From NCBI RefSeq assembly GCF_002078175.1, contig NZ_MWFK01000001.1:2480001-2544000 (forward strand): 64,000 bases of DNA, given 5' to 3'. The notes below the pieces were generated by a model. It was not told the origin of the DNA. It made no database searches and was given only the letters and a program-made list of their open reading frames with translations. Positions 9,399-19,061 of the stretch are shown here, in pieces. The DNA comes from Streptomyces sp. M41(2017). Its GTDB lineage: Bacteria > Actinomycetota > Actinomycetes > Streptomycetales > Streptomycetaceae. Position 1 is the first letter of the stretch. The number at the start of each line of letters is the position of its first letter. The position numbers and the translations under genes were made by a program.

Positions 9399-10306
9399 CG
9401 GGCTCCCTCTGCGGCAGGACGGCCGACGGAGCCGGACGGCCCGCCGGTGCGGGCACCCTCGACGGCGCGGGCGACCCGTACGGCGTCGGCGGTGGCCCTG
9501 ACCTCGTGCACGCGGACCGCCCAGGCGCCGTGCTGGGCGGCTATCGCGGAGACGGCGGCGGTGGCCGCGTCGCGCTCGCGCGCGGGCGGCGGCGCGCCCT
9601 TCGGGTCGGCCAGGACATGGCCGAGGAAACGCTTGCGGGAGGCGGCGACCAGCAGGGGGTGGCCGAGGGCGCGGAGGCGGTCGAGGTGGGCGAGGAGCGC
9701 GAGGTCGTGCCCGGGGTCCTTGGAGAAGCCGAGCCCGGGGTCGACGACGATCCGGTCGGCGGCCACTCCGGCCTCGATGACGGCAGCCACGCGTGCGTGC
9801 AGCTCGTCGACGACTTCGGAGACCACGTCCTCGTACACGCCCCGCACGTTCCCGCCCGCGAGGAAGCCGCGCCAGTGCATGACGACGAAGGGGGCACCGG
9901 CCGCGGCGACGGCCGGGAGCATCGCGGGGTCGGCGAGGCCGCCGCTGACGTCGTTGACGAGGGCCGCTCCGGCGGCGAGGGACTGCTCGGCGACGGAGGC
10001 GCGCATGGTGTCCACGGAGACGGTGACGCCCTCGGCGGCGAGGCCGCGGACCACGGGGATGACGCGCTTGAGCTCTTCCGCCTCGTCGACGCGGGTGGCT
10101 CCGGGGCGGGTGGACTCGCCGCCCACGTCCACCAGGTCGGCGCCCTCGGCGACCAGGTCGAGGCCGTGTTTGACGGCCGCCGTCGTGTTGAACCAGTGGC
10201 CGCCGTCGGAGAAGGAGTCGGGGGTGACGTTCACGACCCCCATGACCGCGCAGCGGTCCCACGTCGGCAGTCCCGCGACTCGGCCGCGCCCGCGCTCGAT
10301 GCTCAT
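9395..10306 (-). CDS. folP: Dihydropteroate synthase
   Basis: FolP condenses 6-hydroxymethyl-dihydropterin pyrophosphate with p-aminobenzoate; it is the sulfonamide target. The 303-aa protein shows MGVVNVTPDSFSDGG, DVGGESTRPGA and VDPGLGFSKDPGHD motifs of the TIM-barrel active site and a SRKRFLG motif near the C-terminus. ATG at 10306. First gene of the minus-strand folate operon folP, NTF2-like, folB, folK, DUF3180. Confidence 0.95.
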   Translation of the reverse strand: MSIERGRGRVAGLPTWDRCAVMGVVNVTPDSFSDGGHWFNTTAAVKHGLDLVAEGADLVDVGGESTRPGATRVDEAEELKRVIPVVRGLAAEGVTVSVDTMRASVAEQSLAAGAALVNDVSGGLADPAMLPAVAAAGAPFVVMHWRGFLAGGNVRGVYEDVVSEVVDELHARVAAVIEAGVAADRIVVDPGLGFSKDPGHDLALLAHLDRLRALGHPLLVAASRKRFLGHVLADPKGAPPPARERDAATAAVSAIAAQHGAWAVRVHEVRATADAVRVARAVEGARTGGPSGSVGRPAAEGAR

Positions 10307-10357
10307 ACGCCCAGCCTAGGCCTCCTCCCGGACCGGACCGCCCTGGTGGCCCGCCCA

Positions 10358-10387
10358 CCGCCCCCGCCCGTGGGCGGGCGGGGGCGG
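10358..10387 (-). terminator. Terminator of the DUF2156 membrane gene
   Basis: A 13-bp GC-only stem (10358-10370 with 10375-10387) and 4-nt loop lies 19 bases after the stop of the minus-strand gene at 10406. No T-run; typical of streptomycete terminators. Confidence 0.7.
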
Positions 10388-10405
10388 CGACGGCCCGCGG
10401 CGGGG

Positions 10406-12295
10406 CTAAGCCGCTCTGACGTCGCGTTCCGCCGGTGCGTGCGCGCAGGGGCGGGGAGCCCGGGGGCGTCGGCGCAGGAGGCGGGGGAGGGCGAGGTTCA
10501 CGAAGCCCTCGGCCTGCATGGCGGCGAGGCCGATGCGGGGGAGGTCGCGGGAGGCGGCGTAGACGACGAAGCGCGGCTCCCAGCGGGGGCGGAACTTCGC
10601 GTTGAACTTGTACAGCGACTCGATCTGGAACCAGCGGGAGAGGAATACGAGCAGTCCGCGCCAGGCGCGCAGCACGGGCCCGGCGCCGATCTTCTCGCCG
10701 CGGGCGAGCGCCGAGCGGAACATGGCGAAGTTGAGGGAGACCCGTTCCACGCCGAGGCGGGGGGCCGCCTGGAGCGCCGCCACGATGAGCAGTTCGTTCA
10801 TGCCGGGGTCGGCGGCGCGGTCGCGCCGCATGAGGTCCAGGGAGACCCCGTCGGTGCCCCAGGGCACGAAGTGCAGGACGGCCTTCAGATCGCCGTACGG
10901 TCCGGGCCGGTCGTCTGCCCTGTGGGCGGTGGCGATCAGACAGTCCCCGTCGGAGGGGTCACCGATCCGGCCGAGCGCCATGGAGAAACCGCGTTCGGTG
11001 TCGGTGCCGCGCCAGTCCTCGGCGGCGCGCCGTATCCGGTCCAGTTCGCCTTCGCCGAGGTCACGGATGCGCCGTACCCGTGTCTCGTAGCCAGCCCGCT
11101 CGATGCGCTTCACCATCTGGCGCACGTTCCTCATCGCGCGCCCGGCCAGGGAGAAATTCGCGACATCCACCACCGCCTCGTCCCCCAGTTCGAGGGCGTC
11201 GAGGCCGGTCTCGCGGGTCCACACCTCGCCCCCCGTCTCGGAGCAGCCCATGACGGCGGGGGTCCAGGAGTGCGCCCGCGCCTCGTCCATGAAGCGCTCG
11301 ATGGCGCCGGGCCAGGCCTCCACGTCGCCGATGGGGTCGCCGCTGGCGAGCATCACTCCGGAGACCACCCGGTAGGTCACCGCCGCCTTGCCGCTGGGCG
11401 AGAAGACGACCGCTTTGTCGCGGCGGAGCGCGAAGTGGCCGAGGGAGTCGCGGCTGCCGTGCCGGGCGAGCAGGGCGCGGAGCCTGACCTCGTCGTCCTC
11501 GGTGAGGCGGGCGGCGGGGTGCTCGGGGCGGAAGGCGAGGTAGACGGTGGTGACGGCGGTGAGCCAGCCGAGCGCGCCGAGGGAGAAGGCGACCGTCCAG
11601 GACGTGGGTCCCGCGTAGTCGACGGGACCCTCGAAGCCGACCAGGCCGTACAGGACGTGGGTGATCCGGTCGGCCAGGCTCGGGTCGCCGATCATGCGGT
11701 TCTCGTGGACGCTGACGATGAGGAGACCGAGGACGAGGGAACCGGCGCCCATGAGGACGAAGTTGGCGAGCGCGCGCCACCGGCTGCGCGGATCGGGCAG
11801 GGCCGCGAACTCGTCGCGGTGGCGCAGCAGCGGTGCGAGCAGCGCCGCCGAGATGACGACGCCGATCAGCGAGTGCCGGTACGCGAACTGCGCCACGGCG
11901 CCCAGCGGGAGCAGGACCACCGCGGCGCGCCAGGCCCGGCGCTTGCGGCGGCGCAGCCCGTGGGCGAGCAGCAGCAGGAGCACGCCGGCGCTGAGCGACA
12001 GGGCCGCGGCGAACGGGCCGAACGAGCCGGGCAGCACCTCCGCGAGGGCGTGCATACGGCTGTGACGGAAGCGCGGGAAGACGCCCGCGGCGATGTCCAG
12101 GAGACCGACGAGCGTGCAGGCCCTGGCGATCAGGGCGGGGACGGCGTCCGGGCTCGGACCGCGGAGTATGCGCCGCATCCGGCCTGTTCCCCTCGGAACC
12201 CCGCCCGACAATTCCCCATCTATCCTGACAGACATCGCATCCCGTAGTTCTGCGAGAGACCTTGAATCCGGTGCCATTCCGGCATCCGGCGACAT
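10406..12295 (-). CDS. DUF2156 (phosphatidylglycerol lysyltransferase-like) membrane protein
   Basis: The N-terminal half has about six or seven hydrophobic helices (for example GLLDIAAGVF, FAAALSLSAGVLLLLLA, AVVLLPLGAVAQF, FVLMGAGSLVLGLLIV). The C-terminal half is a GNAT-like DUF2156 domain containing WTPAVMGCSE, MRNVRQMVKRIERAGYE, GDLKAVLHFVPWGTDGVSLDLMRRD and ending SRWFQIESLYKFNAKFRPRWEPRF. This is the architecture of MprF/LysX-type aminoacyl-phospholipid synthases, which modify lipids and lower surface charge; specificity cannot be read. Start uncertain: ATG 12295 has AGAGGG 4 nt upstream; ATG 12235 gives a product 20 residues shorter. Divergent from the esterase gene. Confidence 0.85.
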   Translation of the reverse strand: MSPDAGMAPDSRSLAELRDAMSVRIDGELSGGVPRGTGRMRRILRGPSPDAVPALIARACTLVGLLDIAAGVFPRFRHSRMHALAEVLPGSFGPFAAALSLSAGVLLLLLAHGLRRRKRRAWRAAVVLLPLGAVAQFAYRHSLIGVVISAALLAPLLRHRDEFAALPDPRSRWRALANFVLMGAGSLVLGLLIVSVHENRMIGDPSLADRITHVLYGLVGFEGPVDYAGPTSWTVAFSLGALGWLTAVTTVYLAFRPEHPAARLTEDDEVRLRALLARHGSRDSLGHFALRRDKAVVFSPSGKAAVTYRVVSGVMLASGDPIGDVEAWPGAIERFMDEARAHSWTPAVMGCSETGGEVWTRETGLDALELGDEAVVDVANFSLAGRAMRNVRQMVKRIERAGYETRVRRIRDLGEGELDRIRRAAEDWRGTDTERGFSMALGRIGDPSDGDCLIATAHRADDRPGPYGDLKAVLHFVPWGTDGVSLDLMRRDRAADPGMNELLIVAALQAAPRLGVERVSLNFAMFRSALARGEKIGAGPVLRAWRGLLVFLSRWFQIESLYKFNAKFRPRWEPRFVVYAASRDLPRIGLAAMQAEGFVNLALPRLLRRRPRAPRPCAHAPAERDVRAA

Positions 12296-12434
12296 TGCGC
12301 CCTCTAGGACGGTGTCTTGGGGACACAGGTTCACTCGTCTCCGGAAAGCCGGTTCAAAAGGCAAGGAAAGTCCAGGGCAAGGCCTCGCGAAGGAGCGGGA
12401 CGGCCCGGGGCGGAAAGCGCGGGCGGAGCAGCTC

Positions 12435-13562
12435 ATGGGTCTCACGAGCAACAAGGTGCTGGTACTGGCGGTCCTGCTCGCCGTCCTGCTGTTCGCGGGC
12501 ACGGTGTGGTGGTGGCCGCGGCTGGCGCGGCGCACCTGGCGGGCCGTCAGCGGGCGCGTGGGCCTGCTGCTGGCCACCCAGTTGGCGCTCTTCGTCTGCG
12601 TCGGACTCGGCACCAACCAGGCGTTCGGGTTCTACGCCAGTTGGGCCGACCTGCTCGGCCAGGAGCGTGGCGAGGGCGTGGTCGTGAACCACAACGGCGC
12701 GCGGGGTGCGGGCGGCGGCCCCGTCCAAGTGGTCGACACCCAGCGGGTGAACGTCTCGGGTGGCGCCCGGCCCTGGATCGGCGGCCAGATCCAGAAGATC
12801 GACGTCGTCGGCCGCACGACGCGGATCGCCACACCGGCGTACGTCTATCTGCCGCCCGAGTACTTCCAGCCGCGCTACCGGACCCGGACGTTCCCCGCCG
12901 TCACCGTGCTGACCGGCTATCCGGGAACCGCGGGTGCGCTCGTCAAGGGGCTGCACTACCCGCAGACCGTGAGCCGGCTGGCCAAGAACGGCAGGATCCA
13001 GCCGATGATCCTGGTGATGCTGCGGCCGACCGTGGCGCCTCCGAGGGACACCGAGTGCGTGGACGTCCCGGGCGGACCGCAGGCCGAGTCCTTCTTCTCC
13101 AGGGACCTGCCCGAGGCCGTGTCGGCCCACTACCGGGTCGGCACGAAGCCCGGGAGCTGGGGCGTCATCGGCGACTCGACGGGCGGCTACTGCGCGTTGA
13201 AGCTGGCCGTCCACCACCCCGGGGTGTACGCCGCGGGCGCGGGCCTGTCGCCGTACTACAAGGCACCCATCGACCGGACGACGGGCGACCTCTTCCACGG
13301 CGACAAGGCGCTGCGCGACAGGGCGGACCTGCGCTGGTACCTGAGGAACCGTCCCGCGCCCGACACCTCACTGCTCGTCAGCAGCAGCAGGATGGGCGAG
13401 TCCAACTACCAGGACACGCTGGGCTTCATAGACCTCGTGAAGGCGACCCGGCGGACCCGGATCTCGTCGATCATCCTCGACAGCGGCGGCCACAACTTCA
13501 ACACGTGGCGGCGGGAGATCCCGGCGGCGCTCCAGTGGATGAGCGGACGGCTGGGCGGCTGA
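12435..13562 (+). CDS. Membrane-anchored alpha/beta-hydrolase, esterase D/antigen 85-like
   Basis: The 375-aa product starts at ATG 12435, with GGAG 6 nt upstream. Two N-terminal hydrophobic helices (VLVLAVLLAVLLFAGTVWWW and LLLATQLALFVCVGLG) precede an extracellular alpha/beta-hydrolase domain. The nucleophile elbow is GDSTGGY (Ser), and the C-terminal GGHNF supplies the catalytic His. The fold resembles Esterase D and mycolyltransferase (antigen 85) proteins; Streptomyces makes no mycolic acids, so the acyl substrate is unknown. Divergently paired with the DUF2156 gene, suggesting a shared role in envelope lipid chemistry (inference). Confidence 0.85.
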   Translation: MGLTSNKVLVLAVLLAVLLFAGTVWWWPRLARRTWRAVSGRVGLLLATQLALFVCVGLGTNQAFGFYASWADLLGQERGEGVVVNHNGARGAGGGPVQVVDTQRVNVSGGARPWIGGQIQKIDVVGRTTRIATPAYVYLPPEYFQPRYRTRTFPAVTVLTGYPGTAGALVKGLHYPQTVSRLAKNGRIQPMILVMLRPTVAPPRDTECVDVPGGPQAESFFSRDLPEAVSAHYRVGTKPGSWGVIGDSTGGYCALKLAVHHPGVYAAGAGLSPYYKAPIDRTTGDLFHGDKALRDRADLRWYLRNRPAPDTSLLVSSSRMGESNYQDTLGFIDLVKATRRTRISSIILDSGGHNFNTWRREIPAALQWMSGRLGG

Positions 13563-13706
13563 GGCGTGTCGTGCCGCGCGCCGCACCGGTGTTCCGTCCG
13601 GGGTCGTGAGCCTGTCGTCGGTGGGTTGTGGCGGGCGCGTGCCCGGCCGGGGCGAATTCGGTGACCGGTGCCGAATGGCCGTTCCGGAGAATTGCCGCCG
13701 CCCGCC

Positions 13707-13753
13707 GATTCCGATGAGGTGACGTCCCGGATTCCGATGAGGTGAGGGTCCCG
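13707..13753. repeat. Two tandem copies of a 23/24-bp unit in the 13563-13922 gap
   Basis: The unit begins GATTCCGATGAGGTGA and ends CCCG; copy 1 is 13707-13729 and copy 2 is 13730-13753, differing by one inserted base and one substitution. I see no gene or terminator in this 360-base gap apart from the likely leaderless promoter of the following gene at its right end. Confidence 0.7.
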
Positions 13754-13922
13754 GATCGGGCCGAACCGATCAACGGGCGGAGGAGGCCGCTGGTTTGCGA
13801 CGGCCCTTGCGGGACAAGGGACACGTCCTGTCGGCGGCCGGTACGCGACAAAGCCTCCGGGGTGGCTGTGTTTTTACCGTGCGGGGCACCACGATTCGCC
13901 TACGCGCGGTAAGTTTCTGGCC

Positions 13923-15773
13923 ATGCCACGTGGACGCCACCGCCATTCCCCGCCCTTGCACAGGCTGCTGCCTCCTTCGGCGATCGCCGGCGTGTCGCTC
14001 GTCTGCGCCGTGGGGCCCTGGTTGTTCACGGAGCCGGCCGTGCTCCGTGTGCTGGCCGCGGGTGCCGCGGTGACGGCGGTCGCCGGTGCGGTCGTGATGC
14101 GCCGCTGGGACTCCGCGGCGGGCAAACGCGTCGCCGACCTCACGCGCGCGCGGGCGAGCGACGAGTGGCGTCACGACGAGCGGGTCGCCGAACTGGAGAC
14201 CGACCTCGACGAGTCGCGCGAGCTGCGCGTGAAGCTGGAGCACAAGCTGCGTGCCAAGCGCACCGAGCTGGCCGGCCTGCGCAACGAACACGCGGCGCTG
14301 CTGCGGCGGTACGCGACCGCGGAGACGGAGCGGGCGACCGCCCTGGAGGGCCGCCGGCAGCTCGCCATAGAGGCGGTCCCGACGCGTGCCCTCCCGGCCG
14401 CGCGGACCGCTCCGGACGAGACGGCCGTCCCGGAACCCGTCGACCCGGCGGGATTCTTCGGCGTCGCCGAGGCTCCGGACGCGGAGCACGAGCGCGAGCG
14501 GCCCGCCGAGACGGGGGCGGCCACGGAGGCCGACGGCGCCGACCCGGCGACGGACCCGCGGGACGACGCGAAGGACGCGAAGGACTCCACGACGCCGGAG
14601 GACGCCGAGGACGGCGGCACGGCGGCGGAGCACGACGCGCCGTCAGAGGGCACCGACACGGCGGGCTCCTCAGTCGACACCGACACCGACACCGAGGCCG
14701 AGGCCGATGCCGAGGCCGGAACGACCGCCGGTGCCGACACGACGAGTGAGGTCTTCTCGCCGGCCGGTTCGGGGCTGTTCCTGCGGGCGGGCGCCGCGCT
14801 GAACCGGATATCGAGCGGTGATCCGCAGAAGGAGAGCGCGAAGGAGAGCGCCGAGACGGCGGCTCCCGGAGCGGTCGCCGTGGCGGAGTCCGACAGCGAC
14901 ACCGACGGCGACACCGACGGCGACACCGACACCGATCCCGACGCCGACCCGGACCCCGATGCCGCGCCCGACACGGACGCGGATGCCGAAGGCGGCGCGG
15001 ACCCGGCGCAGGCCGCCCCGAAGGCCACTTCGCAGGGCGCCGAGCCCGGCGAGTCGGCGCTCGACGCGGCCGTGAAGGACGCGGCGGCCCGCAAGAGCGC
15101 GGCGGCCCGGCAGCGCACGACCGGCCCGGAGGCCGGGACCACGAACACCGAGCCCCCGAAGGGCGCTTCACGCGGCGGGGCGGCAGCACCGTCCGAGGCC
15201 GGCCCTTCCGCCGGGCCCGGCCCCTCCGCCGGACCGGACCCGTCCTCGGGCGCAGGCGCGGAGGACGGTGGGGCGCAGGGGAAGCCCGAGGCGGTCGGCG
15301 GGCATCAGCGCGCGGCCGCCGAGGCCAAGCCTTCGCCGTCCCGCCCGGCCCCCCGGGCCACCCCGGCCGACTCCGCCGCTCCGGCGGTACCGGACGCCGT
15401 GCCGGCCGCCAGGGCGCACCACCCCGTCAAGGCCACCGAGCCCGCGAAGCGGTCCGGGCACTTCACCGTTCCGACCGCCGTGGCCGTCGTCCCGCCCACC
15501 GCGCCGGTGCGACGCCCCTCGGTCGAGGGCGGGTTCGACTTCTTCGGTACGCAGAAGGAGGCCTCCGACGCCGCCGCGATGGAGGCCGTGCAGAACGAGG
15601 ACCTGGCCGACGTCGTCGGCCAGGAGGCCCTCGCCCTGCACAAGGCGGAGGCGGAGTCCGGGTTCAGGACCGCGCGCGAGGGTTCGCTCGGGGCCGGCCA
15701 GGTCATCGACCTGACCGCGCACGACGAGACCGAGCAGATCGACGTGGCGGGACTGCGGAGCGCGGCTTCCTGA
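13923..15773 (+). CDS. Membrane protein with coiled coil and long acidic low-complexity region
   Basis: I do not recognise a named family. The 616-aa protein has two N-terminal hydrophobic helices (residues about 17-33 and 40-57), then a charged coiled coil (about 75-145, rich in RVAELETDLDESRELRVKL-type heptads), then some 300 residues of Ala/Asp/Glu/Thr/Pro-rich sequence including (Asp-Thr/Asp-Gly) repeats around residues 325-350, and a short conserved-looking C-terminal block beginning EGGFDFFGTQKE (residues about 536-616). TAAGTT at 13910-13915 lies 7 nt before the ATG with no Shine-Dalgarno, so it is probably leaderless. It ends before a very strong bidirectional hairpin. Confidence 0.75.
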   Translation: MPRGRHRHSPPLHRLLPPSAIAGVSLVCAVGPWLFTEPAVLRVLAAGAAVTAVAGAVVMRRWDSAAGKRVADLTRARASDEWRHDERVAELETDLDESRELRVKLEHKLRAKRTELAGLRNEHAALLRRYATAETERATALEGRRQLAIEAVPTRALPAARTAPDETAVPEPVDPAGFFGVAEAPDAEHERERPAETGAATEADGADPATDPRDDAKDAKDSTTPEDAEDGGTAAEHDAPSEGTDTAGSSVDTDTDTEAEADAEAGTTAGADTTSEVFSPAGSGLFLRAGAALNRISSGDPQKESAKESAETAAPGAVAVAESDSDTDGDTDGDTDTDPDADPDPDAAPDTDADAEGGADPAQAAPKATSQGAEPGESALDAAVKDAAARKSAAARQRTTGPEAGTTNTEPPKGASRGGAAAPSEAGPSAGPGPSAGPDPSSGAGAEDGGAQGKPEAVGGHQRAAAEAKPSPSRPAPRATPADSAAPAVPDAVPAARAHHPVKATEPAKRSGHFTVPTAVAVVPPTAPVRRPSVEGGFDFFGTQKEASDAAAMEAVQNEDLADVVGQEALALHKAEAESGFRTAREGSLGAGQVIDLTAHDETEQIDVAGLRSAAS

Positions 15774-15796
15774 GCGGCTCGCCCGTCCGGGACGGC

Positions 15797-15845
15797 TGAC
15801 AGCGGTGAGGGCAGTGGCACGACGCCACTGCCCTCACCGCTGTCA
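15797..15845. terminator. Strong bidirectional hairpin terminator
   Basis: A perfect 22-bp stem (15797-15818 with 15824-15845) and a 5-nt loop separate the plus-strand acidic membrane protein gene from the minus-strand PH-domain genes. Confidence 0.85.
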
Positions 15846-15986
15846 CCGCCCGGTGTCACCGCCCGGACGCCACGGGCACGCACGCGTGGCGCTCGCTTCC
15901 GGGCCACGCGCGCGGGCGTACCCGTGCCGGAGCCGGTCGCACCCGCACTGCATCCCGCCCGCACGCCGTTCGGTTGCCGCGCCCCG

Positions 15987-17378
15987 TCAGGCCATCCACC
16001 GGTCCGGCCGGGCCTCCCGCCGTCCCGTGCGGGAACGGTCCGCCTGCGCCTGGAGCAGTGCCCTCGCCTCGGCGGTGTCCCGCAGCCGTGCCGTCACGGT
16101 CTTGCCCGCGCCCGTGTCGACGTGCACGTCGGCGAGTCCCTTGAACCGCTCCCAGGGCCCCTGCGTCAGCCGGACGCTCTGCACCTTCGCGTGCGGGACC
16201 AGCGAGAGGCTGCGCCGGAGCAGGCCGTGCCGCGCCGCGAAGACCGTGTCGGTGACGGCGAGTCCATAGCCCCGCCACCAGAGCGGCAGGCACCAGCGGG
16301 CCCGCCGCGGCGGCCGGTCCAGGGCCGCCGGGACGGTCACCCCGGGCAGCACCGCGGCGATCACGGCCTCGGCCACCTCGCGCGGGGCGACCGGCACGAG
16401 GACCGAGTTCGACGACCCCGCCACGTCCAGTTCGACGCGGACCCAGCCGCGCCGCCGCCAGAGCAGCGGCTCGACGATCCGAACGGTCTGCACCCGGCCG
16501 GGCGGCACCGTCTCGTGCGCGCGGTCCAGGAGCCCGTGGTCGATGCGCAGCCCGTCGGGGGACTCGCCCACCGTCCAGTCGTACTCGCCGACGAACCGCC
16601 CCACGCTGCTCGCGCCCGCCGCGCCGAGCAGCGGGACGCCGGTCGCGAGGACCGTCCACACGCTGTGCGTCGCGAACCACAGCAGCGGCGGTACGACGAG
16701 TGCGGCGGCCAGGGAGCCCCAGGTGGCGCCGGTCAGCACCAGGGAGACGGCGAGGACTCCGGGCGGCACGTGCAGCAGTCGCCGCACCGGTGCCTCGCCG
16801 ACCTCGCGGGCGGCCTCGGGGGTGAACCCGGCGGCGCGGGCGAGGAGCACGGCACGGAGCGTGCGGGCCTCGCCCTCGCCCAGGTAGGCCAGTTCGTCCT
16901 TCTTGTCCGCGCCGACCACGTCGAGCTTCAGCTTGGCGACGCCCGCGACGCGGGCCAGCAGCGGTTGGGTGACGTCGACGGCCTGGAGCCGGTCGAGCCG
17001 GATGTGCGCGGTGCGGCGGAACAACAGCCCGGTACGGATGCGCAGTTCCGTGTCCGTCACCGCGAAGTGGGTGAACCACCAGCTCAGGAAGCCGTACAGC
17101 GCCGCGCCCGGCACGATCACGGCGAGCCCGACGAGCAGCGCCGTCGTGGTGAGCCGGGTGAGCTGTTCCTGCGCCTGGTTGGGGTCGTGGACGGCCCAGC
17201 CGGCGATCACGGCGACCGGTGCCCAGGCCCGCCGGAACGGCGTCACGGGGTGCAGCCGGCGCTCGGACGACGGCTCCTGCCCGGTCACGGCGCCCTCGTC
17301 CGGCAGCGCGGTGGTGGCGGCCGGACTCCCGGGCACGGCGGGCGGCGGACCGGAGGGCCCTGAGGAGGCCGTGCTCAC
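15987..17378 (-). CDS. PH-domain (DUF304, YdbT-like) membrane protein
   Basis: The 463-aa protein has several paired hydrophobic helices, each pair followed by a bacterial PH domain, with repeated motifs of the type [48 protein letters not shown] and [22 protein letters not shown]. This gives three bPH2 repeats, as in B. subtilis YdbT. GTG start at 17378 overlaps the stop of the upstream PH gene (GTGA). The pair is widespread in Gram-positives; in B. subtilis YdbS-YdbT is linked to resistance to a bacteriocin. Function here unknown. Confidence 0.88.
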   Translation of the reverse strand: MSTASSGPSGPPPAVPGSPAATTALPDEGAVTGQEPSSERRLHPVTPFRRAWAPVAVIAGWAVHDPNQAQEQLTRLTTTALLVGLAVIVPGAALYGFLSWWFTHFAVTDTELRIRTGLLFRRTAHIRLDRLQAVDVTQPLLARVAGVAKLKLDVVGADKKDELAYLGEGEARTLRAVLLARAAGFTPEAAREVGEAPVRRLLHVPPGVLAVSLVLTGATWGSLAAALVVPPLLWFATHSVWTVLATGVPLLGAAGASSVGRFVGEYDWTVGESPDGLRIDHGLLDRAHETVPPGRVQTVRIVEPLLWRRRGWVRVELDVAGSSNSVLVPVAPREVAEAVIAAVLPGVTVPAALDRPPRRARWCLPLWWRGYGLAVTDTVFAARHGLLRRSLSLVPHAKVQSVRLTQGPWERFKGLADVHVDTGAGKTVTARLRDTAEARALLQAQADRSRTGRREARPDRWMA

Positions 17379-17878
17379 AGGCCCGCCGATCGGGCCTCGC
17401 CGAGCTCGGTCAGCCGGTCGCGCAGCCGTTCCGCCTCGGCCGGGTCGAGCCCGGGGATGCAGGCGTCGGTGGCGGCGGCCGCCGTGTGCAGCTGCACGCT
17501 GGCCAGCCCGAAGTGCCGCTCCACCGGCCCGGAGGTCACCTCGACCAGTTGCATGCGCCCGTACGGCACCACGGTCTCCTCACGCCACAGCACGCCCCGG
17601 CTGATCAGCAGGTCGTCGGCGCGCTCGGCGTACCGCCAGGAGCGCCAGTTGCGGCCCAGCATGCGCCAGCCCCATCCGGCCGCGGCGAGCGGGAGCAGCG
17701 CGAACAGGGCCCAGCCGGGGCCCGCGAACACGCCGAGAAGCACCCCGACGGCGACCGTCAGCAGCCCGAGCCACACCACCAGCAGCAGTCGGCGCATCCG
17801 CAGCAGCCCCGGAGGCAGCCCCGTCCAGACCGGCTCGGGCGTCGCGTTCTCGGCCGTCTGCGTGCTCCCCATCTCCAT
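17375..17878 (-). CDS. PH-domain (DUF304, YdbS-like) membrane protein
   Basis: About 167 aa: a short N-terminus, two hydrophobic helices ([21 protein letters not shown] and [18 protein letters not shown]) and a single PH domain ([44 protein letters not shown]). Partner of the three-PH-domain gene downstream, which it overlaps by 4 bases. ATG 17878 and ATG 17872 are both possible. Only about 31 bases separate it from the divergent nuoD2 start, so the promoters must be very close or overlap. Confidence 0.85.
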   Translation of the reverse strand: MEMGSTQTAENATPEPVWTGLPPGLLRMRRLLLVVWLGLLTVAVGVLLGVFAGPGWALFALLPLAAAGWGWRMLGRNWRSWRYAERADDLLISRGVLWREETVVPYGRMQLVEVTSGPVERHFGLASVQLHTAAAATDACIPGLDPAEAERLRDRLTELGEARSAGL

Positions 17879-17909
17879 GGGGCAAGCGTACGTACGACAG
17901 ACTGTGTCC

Positions 17910-19061
17910 ATGACTCCTACGACGGAGACCATGGTCGGTATCGGCGGCGCCGCGGAGAGCACCGACATGGTGCTCAACATCGGCCCCCAGCACCCGTCCA
18001 CGCACGGTGTGCTGCGACTGAAGCTCGTGCTCGACGGCGAGCGGATCCAGCACGCGGAGCCGGTCGTCGGCTACATGCACCGCGGCGCGGAGAAGCTCTT
18101 CGAGGCGCGCGACTACCGCCAGATCATCATGCTGGCCAACCGCCACGACTGGCTGTCCGCCTTCTCGAACGAGCTGGGCGTCGTCCTCGCCGTGGAGCGG
18201 ATGCTCGGTATGGAGGTGCCCGCGCGCGCGGTGTGGACCCGCACGCTCCTCGCCGAGCTGAACCGCGTCCTCAACCACCTGATGTTCCTGGGGTCCTATC
18301 CCCTGGAGCTGGGCGGGATCACCCCGATCTTCCACGCCTTCACGGAGCGCGAGGAACTGCAGCACGTCATGGAGGAGATCTCCGGCGGGCGCATGCACTA
18401 CATGTTCAACCGGGTCGGCGGCCTCAAGGAGGACCTCCCGGCCGGATGGGCCACCCGCGCGCGTGCCTCCGTCGCCGCGCTGCGCTCGCGGATGGGCGTC
18501 TACGACGACCTGGTGCTCGGCAACGAGATCTTCCGGGGACGTACCCGCGGTGTGGGCGTCCTCTCGGCGGAGGCCGTGCACGCCTACGGAGTGAGCGGTC
18601 CCGTCGCGCGTGCCTCCGGTGTGGACTTCGACCTGCGCCGTGACGAGCCCTATCTCGCGTACGGCGAGCTGCGGGACACCCTGCGCGTCGTCACCCGGCA
18701 GGAGGGCGACTGCCTGGCCCGCTTCGAGTGCCTCCTGGAGCAGACGCACGTCTCGCTGGACCTCGCGGACGCCTGCCTGGACCGGCTCGCCGAGCTGCCG
18801 CCCGGGCCGATCAACCAGCGGCTGCCCAAGGTCCTCAAGGCGCCCGAGGGACACACGTACGCGTGGACCGAGAACCCGCTCGGCATCAACGGCTACTACC
18901 TCGTCAGCAAGGGCGAGAAGACGCCGTACCGGCTGAAGCTGCGCTCCGCGTCGTACAACAACATCCAGGCGCTCACCGAGCTGCTGCCCGGCACGCTGGT
19001 CGCCGACATGGTGGCGATCCTCGGGTCACTGTTCTTCGTCGTCGGGGACATCGACAAGTAG
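17910..19061 (+). CDS. nuoD2: Orphan NADH-quinone oxidoreductase subunit D-like protein
   Basis: The 383-aa product is clearly of the NuoD/49-kDa family: [12 protein letters not shown] (residues 25-36), HRGAEKL (57-63), [19 protein letters not shown] and the C-terminal [24 protein letters not shown] region. No other nuo genes are in the window, so it is a stand-alone paralogue of the complex I operon gene. His32 aligns with the quinone-pocket His, but the position of the quinone-contacting Tyr (bovine NDUFS2 Tyr108) is Trp81. Arg58 aligns with NDUFS2 Arg85, the residue methylated by NDUFAF7. Its 3' end overlaps a MidA/NDUFAF7-family methyltransferase gene on the other strand. Whether it enters complex I is not known from sequence. 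Confidence 0.88.
   Translation: MTPTTETMVGIGGAAESTDMVLNIGPQHPSTHGVLRLKLVLDGERIQHAEPVVGYMHRGAEKLFEARDYRQIIMLANRHDWLSAFSNELGVVLAVERMLGMEVPARAVWTRTLLAELNRVLNHLMFLGSYPLELGGITPIFHAFTEREELQHVMEEISGGRMHYMFNRVGGLKEDLPAGWATRARASVAALRSRMGVYDDLVLGNEIFRGRTRGVGVLSAEAVHAYGVSGPVARASGVDFDLRRDEPYLAYGELRDTLRVVTRQEGDCLARFECLLEQTHVSLDLADACLDRLAELPPGPINQRLPKVLKAPEGHTYAWTENPLGINGYYLVSKGEKTPYRLKLRSASYNNIQALTELLPGTLVADMVAILGSLFFVVGDIDK

Noticed and set aside
9335..12247. 970-codon plus-strand open frame opposite folP and the DUF2156 gene
   Set aside because: Antisense shadow of two well-supported minus-strand genes.
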